Notes under the pieces: model-generated | The model's input: the letters and a program-made list of their open reading frames with translations, nothing else | Databases searched by the model: none | What the model was told of the DNA's origin: nothing | Part shown: one piece after another, positions 23,686-33,545 of the stretch | Position numbering within the stretch: the stretch's first letter is position 1 | Layout of the letters: each line of letters opens with the position of its first letter | Program-made: the position numbers and the translations under genes | Assembly (NCBI GenBank): GCA_014925825.1 | Contig: JACGCK010000024.1 | Coordinates: 124,001-188,000, forward strand | DNA from: Pholiota molesta | Taxonomy: Eukaryota; Basidiomycota; Agaricomycetes; Agaricales; Strophariaceae | Reading direction: 5' to 3' | Length of the DNA stretch: 64,000 bases

Positions 23686-25311
23686 ATGTCTCTGTTTATC
23701 CTACTTGCTTACTACCTCGGCAGCCAAAGCGTTCTTGGCGCTTCTACCAGAATTCCTATACCGGTCATTCTTCTGAGGTGTGCCTACTGCAAACGAAAGT
23801 CATTGTGTTCAACTACAGACTGTGATCAACGTTCAATACTCGGAATTTTTTGGTCATGTCTGGCCACTGTCCTCGCATCTTCTTGGGTCGCCGTACATCC
23901 GAATATACCTCCCCCCGGTTCAAAATCGTATCAGGGCGCCTTGGCCCGAGCTGAACTCATGATATGGACGATTTTAGCGCCGGAGTGTACCATATATTGG
24001 GCTGTGCGACAATGGCTTGGCGCGCGGAAACTGGAGAAAACCTATAGGAGTGCGTAGTACGACTACTTTACTAAAACATTTATTTACGGAGTATAGGTCA
24101 AGGATGGACGATGACGCACGGTTTTTCCTGCAAATGGGCGGGTTGTCTTAGCCGAAGGCAGCGATATCAAAGAAGTCCTTACCCCGAACCGCTTGGACGC
24201 ACTTATAGGCAATCGTTATTTGGATTTCCAAATATCGTTGAAGAGGACATCCGGCACTGCAGCAAAGCAGATGGACTGTCCAAATTTCTGGTAATCGTCC
24301 AAGTAACTTGGTTTATAACTCAGTATACCGCCGAGTTGTGCAAGGGCTCGCGACAACGCAGCTTGAGCTAGTACCCTGGCTCTTGTGGCGATGAATGGTG
24401 TCATGTATCTTTTCTGGTGGACAAGCCTTGCGTGTTCGGTTGCCGATTCCGGTCTACACCTAGACTCGACGAAGGGCGATGTCACAATTCTATAGGTTAG
24501 ATTCACATCTACTGTCTCATCAACCGGACTAAATTTATTCGCATATCAGTCGCATCCAGCGTTCACGGCAATGCTTGTCATAGCAAATATCGGAAGGGGT
24601 ACACGATAAAATATACCCGACTCTTCACTAGGTAAGATATCTACCTACTTGTCATTTACATCGGTCCGAATCTCACAAGCTCATCAGTGAGCTCCATCGA
24701 CGCCCGTTCTGTCAATTGAATCAACCCATGAAAAGAGCTTGACCCGTTTGCCACTTGGTACGCGAGGCGACGTTGATTCCACTTTTTTTTTGGTATTTAT
24801 TAATCGCCTATTTATTAGCTTCAACCATAAAAGCAGCGGTGATCGAAAGATTACAGCTGTTTTCTGGCTATGAAGACGATCCCTTGGAGCCGAAGATGGC
24901 CTGCCAGTTTTCTTCAGTTTCAATTTCTGACAAGGAACACGTCATGCTCAGCATCGCCGTCGCTGTAGGCGTGATCTTCGGGTGTCCATTGCATAGGATG
25001 GACTTTTGTTTCCTCAGCGGTCGAGAAAAAGCTCTGGCAAATATCTCAGTAATCGCCTTGGCGTCCCAGCTTTCCAGTTGGTTCTTATGTTGCCGGCGTT
25101 TATATCGACTCATGCCACCAAGAATTGGGACCAGAAATTGGGACATCGCGGACGAGGTCTGGAGCATGGGAGTATCCTGTTCTTATGGTCGATTCCCATT
25201 TATATCGTTGCACGTTTGTTCATGATTGTCGAAACATTCACCGCTTTGCGCGATATTCCGCTTTCAGCGACGGCTGTTGTGAAATGGACAACATTTATAC
25301 CTCATATATAA
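23686..25311 (+). pseudogene. Multi-pass membrane protein, copy 1 (many one-base deletions)
   Basis: Paralogue of the gene at 36180-37704 and near-identical in parts. Exon 1 (23686-24049) encodes a hydrophobic start, FWSCLATVLASSWVAVHPNI and ELMIWTILAPECTIYWAVRQW. The donor GTGCGT and the acceptor before 24101 are conserved. In the second part (GFF.QMGG, VLTPNRL, FPNIVEEDI) and third part (ASTIKAAVIERLQLFSGYED to FIPHI, stop 25311) the frame changes repeatedly. Compared with copy 2 it lacks single bases at many places, for example in the T-run near 24125 and near 24902, 24986 and 25058. Function of the family is unknown; the segments suggest an integral membrane protein of fungi. Either a pseudogene or badly resolved sequence. 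Confidence 0.7.
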
Positions 25312-26342
25312 CGCCTCGCAAGGCTGCGACGACCTGGCAAAGTCCACTATGACGTCTTGGAAACTGGATTGCTTTCTTCTGCCTCTGTCTCTTTTACTTC
25401 ATGATTTCTTTCCTCGAATTTGCCCCGCATTGTTTTTCCAAAGATATGATTGTTAATCCGGACAGTGCCTCGGTTTCCCTTTACCTACCTCAAATTTGTA
25501 CCGTATTACTGCTCCGAAGATAACATATAACAATGTTTCCATGTTTTTTACTCCCACGATGTACCCATGTCAATGTGATGCGTGTCTGCACGGCAATCCA
25601 AAGCCTCATGTCAGGATCCCCCTGAAAAGCTTATTCCGTATTTTCTTATACTTTTATCGGGAACATATGTTGTAGCTTCATGTCTATTCTATTTAACATA
25701 TGTATGTTTGTTTTTCCAAAATCATATTTATCCAGTCGGGCAGGTACAATTTTACAAAGAGCCGTGCCATGGGTGCATCGTGTGTGCAAGCGCGCACGCA
25801 CCGGTGTAGTTTGGGCGTAGTAGTGGCCCGAATCGCCCGAGCTGACCGCGACTGGACTAGATTAGATATCAACATACCGCCGCCACTGCCCAATGACACC
25901 CTGTTGCCTATCCATCGGTTCCTCTCAAGTTCCTCTTCAGCCTCATCCCGCGCCTGTGCCCCAACCACGCGCAACCTACCTTCCCGTCGCACCTCCTCTG
26001 ACGAGGAGTTGAGGAGGCGCGGAACACGCTGCTGCCGATGCCCTTTGGGACACAGCTATTAACTATTACTGACAGGGTTAAGTTTTTTCATGGCTTTATC
26101 ACTGATCAGACATGAACTCAATTGGATATTCAGATAAGTGCTCTTCTATGCTTCCCAGGCAACTGCAGATTTGTAATTTTTTAGACCACGCTCGATGCCC
26201 ATGACTCTCACCTCAACCAGTGGAATATTTGGCGTGAATCTATCATGGCTACAACCAAAAATTTCTTCGAGAGGAGAATTTCACGACAGAAATCGGATCC
26301 CTTCTGGTAAAAAGAATTTATATTAGACTCTAGAGCCAATTT
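25312..26342. other. No gene recognised
   Basis: Intergenic sequence between membrane protein copy 1 and the transposon nest; only short unsupported frames. Confidence 0.4.
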
Positions 26343-26391
26343 GGGATCTTAAAAGACCAATCGACTGTAACGATTGGTCTTTTAAGATCCC
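26343..26391. repeat. Perfect 21-bp-arm hairpin at a transposon junction
   Basis: GGGATCTTAAAAGACCAATCG (26343-26363) faces its exact reverse complement (26371-26391) across ACTGTAA. The right arm is the start of the Mutator-like element below. The left arm, with CCAATTTG before it, copies that element's other terminus together with its flanking GACTGTAAC. Confidence 0.85.
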
Positions 26392-26797
26392 ATCAAATTG
26401 GCCCAAGTTAGAACAAAAGGGTCCTCAACCCTTAATCCCATCGCAAGCTGTGGTTGCCGCCCGTGCCATTGACCTGCCGCATTCCCATGCATCCGACAAT
26501 CCCGTTTAGGTACCAGATTTATTTGTCAGTATTCCCACAAATTGAAGTCAGCAAAATATACCTTATCCCCCATTGTATCTCTACTCCCACCATAAGAGAA
26601 TATGCCTGCTATGTATGCCGTGTACCGTACAAACGTTGAAGCGCACATATAGCGCATTTTTGCGTGTAAAACTCCGCCCGTTCAATGTGATGCGCTTGCG
26701 TGCCGGGTTGGCGCCGGGACTGAGACATTTGGCGCCCGCACGTCACAAACGCGTCAACGGCATCAATCCGGCCGCTCTCGGCAAGCTTCATGCTACG

Positions 26798-27142
26798 ATT
26801 TTCTCGCCTCAAGAGGGCTGTTTGCCCTTAGTTTGGCAAGACCCTTCGAATTATATTCAGATATTGTACTCCATTGCGGCGGAGGGCCGAGCCATCAGCA
26901 GGACTTACGGGATGGCGTCCTTTCGGACGCTGAAGGGTCGTTTGATGGGATCTTAAACTCTATACACGATTGGTCTTTTAAGATCCCATCAAACGACCCT
27001 TCAGCGTCCGAAAGGACACCATCCCGTAAGTCCTGCTGATGGCTCGGCCCTCCACCGCAAATTCAATGGAGTACAATATCTGAATATAATTCGAAGGGTC
27101 TTGCCAAACTAGAGGCAAACAGCCCTCTTGAGGCGAGAAAAT
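26798..27142. repeat. 345-bp near-perfect palindrome inside the left TIR
   Basis: Arms of about 160 bp (26798-26957 and 26977-27142) with a loop of about 19 bp. The arms begin ATTTTCTCGCCTCAAGAGGG and meet at GATGGGATCTTAA / TTAAGATCCCATC, that is, at the same motif as the Mutator-like terminus. It therefore looks like two element ends facing each other, a fold-back insert. Apparent open frames in it are by-products of the symmetry. Confidence 0.85.
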
Positions 27143-27739
27143 AGGCTCGTGACCATCCATTTCTTTCGAACTCCGCTGGACAGTTCTCAGAAATGGCTGA
27201 GACAAACGAACACACTTTGGCAGGGTCACGCTTTTGTGACGCGGGACTTAGTGAAATTTCATATGATTTCACGCATAGTGATGTGCGGGCCTCGGCTTTT
27301 AGGCCCAGGCCGGCCGTGCCGAGCCGTAGGTAGTTGTGGCCGTACATGGCCGTGCCCTAAGCTTTGGTCGGCCTACGGCTCAGGCCTCATTTTTTCAAAG
27401 CCTGAGGCCGTGGCCCAAGCCCACGGCTTTTTGTGGCTTGATTGAATCATTGATGGCTGACAAAAGAACTATATAGTTAAATCACATATTTTTATATGTC
27501 GACACAATTTTAAAATAGAAAGAAGCATGCAAAAAATCCCCATTAACGCCAATGTTGTCCAGCGTGCCTCCACGCACCCGTCCTACTCGGGCGTTGAAGC
27601 CCGGACCAGTGCTAGCTGATCCCAACAACACCGCACAGCCCGAAATTTCTTCACACCGTATCAATGCCCCGGTGGGGGGTACGTAATCAGTGAATTTACT
27701 ATGAGCCATGTTTTGAAACTAATGCACCTGCCCTTTTAG

Positions 27740-28105
27740 CTCAATGCGTCTCGTTATCCTACATGGGCAATGCTTGCCGGCGACTACCTGTCCATCATGG
27801 CATTGTCTGTTTCGAGCGAACGCGCGTTCTCGTCCGCGGGGATTACAATCAGCAAGCGGCGTAACCGACTCAAAGCCGACATCGTCGAGGCACTTCAATG
27901 TTTGAAGTGTTTATACCACACCGGCTTGATATTCCGTGAAGTCGTCACTGCTGCCGAGGAGCTTGCACAGTTGGATGCAAGCGATAACAATGAGGGCAGC
28001 ACGACAGAGGGACTTGAAGTTGAGGAGGTGAAAGTGACAGGTTGGGATGAGCTTGTCATCGATGTCGAGGACACGGAAATTGCTGATAGCAAAGATGGTA
28101 TCTAG
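27740..28105 (+). pseudogene. hAT transposase C-terminal dimerisation exon (remnant)
   Basis: After an acceptor-like CCCTTTTAG the frame reads LNASRYPTWAMLAGDYLSI then SVSSERAFSSAGITISKRRN, the conserved hAT dimerisation motif (SERxFSxxG), and KADIVEALQCLKCLYH. It ends with an acidic tail at TAG 28105. The BED finger and the catalytic DDE region are absent, so this is the leftover 3' exon of the nested hAT element. Confidence 0.85.
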
Positions 28106-28279
28106 TAGGCTTCAATTGAAATAATATTGAATTTTGAATCATACCATATTCCGGAGACGAGCCCAAGTGCAAATTCGCCCACCAACCAGTCGCGTCTGCG
28201 CGCCGCAAGTGTTGCAATATTTGCAGTGCTCTTGGTCCACGTAGATGGTAATAGGTATGATGGACAGTGGAGAGTGCCG

Positions 28280-28610
28280 GTATCCTCGTTGGGGCAGGTA
28301 GCGGCCATCCCAACTTCCAAGCACCCAAGCCCATGCTTCCGCAATGTCGACAGCACAGGTCGAGCTTATGTCCTCATCCTGTGTCGGCTCACGTTTGTCG
28401 GCGGTCGTCCTCGTTGGGGCGGGTGGCGGCTACCCCAAGCACCCAAGCCCGTCCTTCCGCGATGTCGATGAGCACGGATTGAGCTCATGACGCGTATGCA
28501 TATGGCGTCGAGTTCCTGCTTGGTCGTCCCTCATCGTGCGTCAGCTCGCATTTGTCGGCGGCGGTCCTCGTTGGGGTGGGTGGCAGCCATCCTATCATCC
28601 AATGTCAGGC
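28280..28610. repeat. Three degenerate tandem repeats of about 125-155 bp
   Basis: Units start near 28283, 28408 and 28563 with CCTCGTTGGGGC(A/G)GGT(A/G)GCGGC-like sequence followed by CCAAGCACCCAAGCCC in the first two. They lie inside the nested hAT element and show no coding sense. Confidence 0.6.
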
Positions 28611-31379
28611 ATCGACATCTGTGCCAGCGCACCTATCACAGTAAATGGAGCCTATTGAAAAGGAAAGGTTAGAGGGAAATTGACGGAAAGTTGGTGGTGG
28701 CGCACTTCATGGATCTCCCGTTCCTCGGGTCTTCCCATGTCTATCCAACCCCCATGGTCCTTTGTTGGCAGTCGCGTTGTGGGGGCATTGCTGTGTGAGT
28801 TGTAGAGGTGGGTGGTCGGAATCAGGTGGTGGTCGGAATCAACGATGATAACGTAGTGATTGGTCACACATCCAATCACAGCGGTCGATCAAAGCACGTG
28901 ATACGATCGCATACAGGCCGCGGCTTAAGCCGAGGCCGAGCCCAAGCCAGCCTGAGCCCAAATTCACGGCCTAGGCTTCAATTTCCCCAGGCCCAAGCTC
29001 AAGAAAGCCGGGCCTAAGCCGCAGCTTTTAGGCCGAGCCGAGCCGGCACATCACTATTCACGCACCGGCACTGCACAGTACTACAACAACACGAGCTCGA
29101 CTTCCATGGCCTATTCTACTTCGACAGCACCCTAGAAGTTATCATCCGAGGGCTACCCTACAATCTCTCCTCCAGAATAACCTCCACCACTGACCTACGA
29201 TGAAACTTTCAATACTCGAGACACATCCGCGGTAACTTCACCACTGACGTGAACGGAGGCAACTCAAACTGCCTGGGAGCCACATAACAAAGCTAAAGGA
29301 GGATAACGGGGTGCTAGCAAGCTAAGGGAAGACCCATGAAATGGGAGATCCATTGTCAAGTACGTCACCACGTCACCACTGTTATATCTTTTCTGACTTT
29401 TAGGTGAGCTCGAGCCTCTGCGGGAGCATTGGCTGTGTTTCCGCCCCATGATGACGAGACCTCTGCGCTCTTCTAGCCGCTGTCTGTCTCCGATGTACTT
29501 GAGCAATCCCCTCAGCGATCATCTACGCTGACATCCAACTCCATGTTGCAATCTCGTCTCGACACTAGTTTGTCCATCCACCCACCGGGTGCACCTTGCA
29601 TCTAACTGTCTGAACATACAAGGAGGGCTGCAATTTTGCAACCTCTAAGGTGCACAAACACGTAATGCATGCACAACAGCTCTTGCTGAACCCTATGAAT
29701 CCAGCACCCCATCTTAATGCGACCTACCATCATTATCCTAGTAAGTCATTGTGTGGCAAGTACAAGTTCTTGACAAGTTCATCTTTATGCAAAAAAACAC
29801 TTTTTTCAAGTTTATGTATTTCGCATTATTTAAGTCAAATAAGCTGTTTAAAAGTGTTCCTAGAGGGATGATTTTTTGTGATGTTTTGAGTGAGTGTGGC
29901 CAGAGTCCAACAACGAAACACGGAAATTTCACCAAGTCCCGCGTCACATGGAGGGGTCCCCGCCAAAATGTGTTCGTTTGTCCCAGTCGTTCTGGGATGT
30001 TCTTCCTCTTCACAGTCTGCTTGATGTTTGACCACACAACAAAGCCACAACAAAGGACAAACAAATTACCGCGGGAAGAACTCCCAGAACAACTGGCAAG
30101 CGAGTCTAGCGAGAAAATCGTAGGCATGAAGCTTGCCGAGAGTGGCCGGATTAATGCTGTTGATGCGTTTGTGACGCGCAGGCGCCAAACATCTCAGACT
30201 CTCAGTCCGGCATGCAAGCGCGTCACATTGGACGGGCGAAGTTTAAGTACACGCAAAAAATGCGCTACATGTGCGCTCCAAAGTTTGTATGGTACATGGC
30301 ATACGTAGCAGGCATATTTCTCTTATGGTGAGAGTAGAGATACAGTGGGGGGATAAGGTATATTCTGCTGACTCGGGTTATGGGAATACTGACAAATAAA
30401 TCTGGTACCTAAACGGAATTGTCGGATGCATGGGAACGCGGCATGTCAATGGCATGGGCGGCAAGCACGGCTCACGATGGGATCAAGGGTTGGGGACCCT
30501 TTCGTCCTAATTTGGGCCAATTTGATGGGATCTTAAAAGACCAATCGACTGTAACCTCATCATGTATAGACTCGACTGTAACCTCCCTCCCAAGCTGCGC
30601 ATCGGCTGGATTCAGGGGTTATATGTATTTATTTTGGCCCTGCTAAGGGCCTGTTCGGTAACTCCGACTTTAATCCCGTTGCCCGCCAAAATTGATGGTT
30701 CCGATCTCGATCCCGGACGGGTTGGAAACCGTGCGGGATTGAAAGCGGGAGGTCTGTTCAGCAACCTGTGGTTTGGTTACTAGCTCTATGTTACATCGTG
30801 TTACACAATTGCCCTTGATGATTTGTCAGATGATGCCAAGGAATTTGGCTGAGCGGACTATTCTGAACATCAGTGCGGCATTCAATGCTGCGCTGCACCA
30901 ATCCATGTCTTTATGCACTGAAAGGCCCGTAGTTCGGGTCATGCACTTTCAAGGACCAGCATTTAGAAAGATAAGATTGCAAGAAATACCTAGGTATAAA
31001 CTCCAGGCCATTTGGGTGCGTATGTGGATTAAACTAAATAGATTAACCCTCTTTTCTGCGGAAAAATCTGGCAGAACTTATAAACTATGGCTACAATATG
31101 CACTACTTACATCTAAATACTTTGATTGCGGGATATTGGGCATGCATATTAGTGCTATTTATCTTGTCTATCGATATTCTCTTGGATTTGCTGAGTTCTA
31201 GCAGCACGAAAGCAGAGAAACTACGGTTAGGGGCTTATTGGGATGGACATGTCCGGACACAGTTTGAATCCTTCCTCATGCCGCTGATTTCGATGGCTCC
31301 AGCGCCATCAAAGCAATATCAAAGTTACCATTTTAGGGTGTGATTGTACCGGTTGCTTGTCACACTGCGTGATGATTTA

Positions 31380-32803
31380 TGTCGGAAAGTTGAAAATAAC
31401 CTAATCAGACCGATAATGCCGAAAATGCCAGACATGCCTATTCAGGCAACAAGTTCTCATGAACAGACGCCTGCCGAGTTGATCAGAGTGTTCTGATCAG
31501 AGGTGAATCTATTTTCAGTCCTCTCTAGCCTGATTAGGAGTCTCAATTTAATTAGATACCATGTCATAAATAGGCGGAAAAATATTATTCATACGTGTTG
31601 TATCTTATCAGATTGGCTTGTGCCATTTTTTAAATTGATATCATCTATTATATTGATATTATATAATTAGGTCCGAGGGGGGGTATTTCTCACGTATTTC
31701 CACTGTACTGCTTGTAATTTGTTTCTCTCCGGTCTTTCAGTGCGGTTTTTATATTTGAAATATCATTGTATTAGCATTTAAGTAATAACTAATACGGATG
31801 CGAGTGTTCGAAAGCGAGGGCAAGGGTTTGAAGCGGTGGTAAAGTGTATAATAAATAAATAATATGCACTGCGTGTATTATAGTGCGAATCTAAGAATGA
31901 AAATAGGGAGCGAGAGCGGGTGCGAGTGGGAGCGATGCGAGAGCGATTGCGAGAGAGTGGGAGCGGATGCGAGTGGGAGCGGGAGCGGATGCGGGAGCGA
32001 GAGCGGGAGCGGATGCGAGAGGGCGAGTGGGAGCGGATGCGAGAGGGCGAGTAGGAGCAGATGCGACTCTACCGCGCGCGTCTTCGATCTTGACGCCGGC
32101 GGTGCATATGTTGGCGGTATCCATTTCTTCCTCGCTGGGTCGGCTCATACTGCGACGTTCGAGAAAATGAAGTGCCTCAAGGAGGGCGACACTGGATATA
32201 ACCAGAGGCATGATTGGAATGCGGCGACATGGAGTACGCAGTGTGCGCGCTCGGTCATATGGCAGTAAGTCCCTGCCCACTGCCTTAACCACAAATTTAG
32301 AGCTCTAATTATTTCTACTAGTGAGTCCAAGGATGATTTAGACATGATTTAGAATTGCTCCTGTATTGCACTGCGCCCTTGGAACGGCATTTCTTGCAAT
32401 GTATTAGTTGGTGTCATTCAACTCATTTTTGCTCTTGGCTTTAAGACACGCGTTCAGTGACTATTTTATAATTGAGTTTTATTAGCAACACTATATATAC
32501 ATGCCAATGGGGACGCAGGAGGGGGATGCGGCTAGCCAATGCGGCGTTCACGCGCACGCGATGGGCAGGACGCATTTGACTTTGGCTGAGACAAATTGTC
32601 AATGGGAGCCGGCACGTCAGCCCTTCATTATTAATAACTGATTAGATCGGCCCTCTCTCATCACGGCTACCTTGGCATCAACATTTTTAGTCTAGAATGA
32701 TTACGGATAATACGGCCTTTTCAGGCCTTTTTGCCGTCTGATCATGCAAAAACCTGCCCTATTCAGGGCTGAATCTGATTAGGCTATTTTCAGGTTTCCG
32801 ACA
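31380..32803. mobile_element. Tc1/mariner-like nested element with TA flanks
   Basis: Begins TGTCGGAAAGTTGAAAATAA and ends with the reverse complement of TGTCGGAAACCTGAAAATAG; about 28 of 31 terminal bases match, with TA on each side (31378-31379 and 32804-32805). TA duplication is characteristic of Tc1/mariner. It has no recognisable transposase and contains the G-rich minisatellite below. Confidence 0.65.
31899..32065. repeat. GAGCGGGAGCGGATGC-type minisatellite
   Basis: Purine-rich units built from GAGCGG, GATGCGAG and GTGGGAGC repeat irregularly for about 165 bp. Open frames across it on both strands are low-complexity artefacts. Confidence 0.75.
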
Positions 32804-33065
32804 TAAGGTACCATTTGTCTCCTGTGCTTTGACAACTTTCAGACGACCATCCCGTTCGGTTTCAAACCCACAGGGTTTCCATCCCGGAGTTGCCGAACAG
32901 GCCCTAAGATCTTTTTGGTTTACGGCCACTACAACCCTCTTTCACGAAGTCTTTCTGAATCCCTCGATTATATCGTCTTTTCATCACATATGTGCGTGCC
33001 ATATGACTGCTGTCGAACATAGGGTATGGCGTTGAACATCGCTTATTTACCTCAACAGCGCAATA

Positions 33066-33545
33066 ATGGGTGCCTATCCGTCGACAAGGCGCTTGAACAA
33101 GGCAAACGAGTTATTTTCTGAATTCAACTCACTTTCGCGATCACACATCGAACATCCAACGCGAGAAACGAAAACTTTGCTTCGAAGAATCGTGAAACAC
33201 TACAAAAAGGCCATAAAGGGCCTCCGCAAGCACAACGAGTCAAATCTCCTTGGGAATGCGCTCTCTAATTTGGCAACTATAGAGTGGGAGATATATCAAC
33301 GCAATATCAAGTTAAAATGTTCAGTCGAGGTTTCTTCCGAATGTCGTTTGAAGGACATCATAACGTATTCAACGGAGGCGTTGACGATTTGGGAGGATTA
33401 TGACCCAAAACCAGATGGATATGATCGGCTTCGAGGTATCCTCGCTGAGGCGTATCGAGAGCTAGAGGACTGTAGGAGCTCCGTCCCTGGTTCTGCTCCT
33501 GGACCTCTGCCTTGGTTCGTGTCTTGTCTTCGAATCATGAATTGA
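33066..33545 (+). CDS. Hypothetical protein, 159 residues, helical repeat-like
   Basis: Single uninterrupted frame from the ATG at 33066 (MGAYPSTRRLNKANELF) to TGA at 33545. It is mostly predicted helical and charged, with KHYKKAIKGLRKHNE, LLGNALSNLATIEWEIY and ITYSTEALTIWEDYD, spaced like tetratricopeptide-type helix pairs. I do not recognise a named family. The start lies about 160 bp right of the PIF/Harbinger element, so its promoter may be partly transposon-derived. Moderate confidence that it is a real gene because the frame is long and composition is protein-like. Confidence 0.45.
   Translation: MGAYPSTRRLNKANELFSEFNSLSRSHIEHPTRETKTLLRRIVKHYKKAIKGLRKHNESNLLGNALSNLATIEWEIYQRNIKLKCSVEVSSECRLKDIITYSTEALTIWEDYDPKPDGYDRLRGILAEAYRELEDCRSSVPGSAPGPLPWFVSCLRIMN

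Larger units (their letters stand above)
27276..29056. mobile_element. Nested, internally deleted hAT element
   Basis: Terminal inverted repeats begin TAGTGATGTGC (hAT consensus YARNG) and the element ends GCACATCACTA at 29056. The 8-bp duplication TTCACGCA lies at 27268-27275 and 29057-29064. Subterminal regions are rich in GGCC/GCCGAGCC repeats, as in hAT elements. Only the 3' end of a transposase remains (27740-28105), in a total of 1781 bp, so it is non-autonomous. It sits in the core of the Mutator-like element and is thus younger than it. Confidence 0.85.
26372..30546. mobile_element. Long-TIR DNA transposon with 9-bp target duplication (Mutator-like, non-autonomous)
   Basis: The element starts GATTGGTCTTTTAAGATCCC and ends with the reverse complement at 30546. 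The 9-mer GACTGTAAC flanks it at 26363-26371 and 30547-30555. The right arm runs about 29925-30546 (roughly 620 bp). The left arm matches it over 26372-26808 and again at about 27176-27265, interrupted by the palindrome at 26798-27142. TIRs of hundreds of bases with a 9-bp duplication are the hallmark of the Mutator superfamily. No MULE transposase is visible inside: the core holds a nested hAT (27276-29056) and about 860 bp without genes. It would need an enzyme supplied elsewhere. Confidence 0.75.
30647..32904. mobile_element. PIF/Harbinger-type element (TAA target duplication)
   Basis: Ends GGGCCTGTTCGGTAACTCCG and, at the right, the reverse complement of GGGCCTGTTCGGCAACTCCG (19 of 20 match), flanked on both sides by TAA (30644-30646, 32905-32907). 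The GGGCCTGTT start and a 3-bp TAA duplication are typical of PIF/Harbinger or Tourist-like elements. No transposase is recognised. More than half of it is the nested TA-flanked element. Confidence 0.75.

Noticed and set aside
31864..32292. Open frames across the GAGCGGGAGC minisatellite
   Set aside because: Low-complexity SAPTRPLA/SGSGCE-type products on both strands; explained by the repeat.
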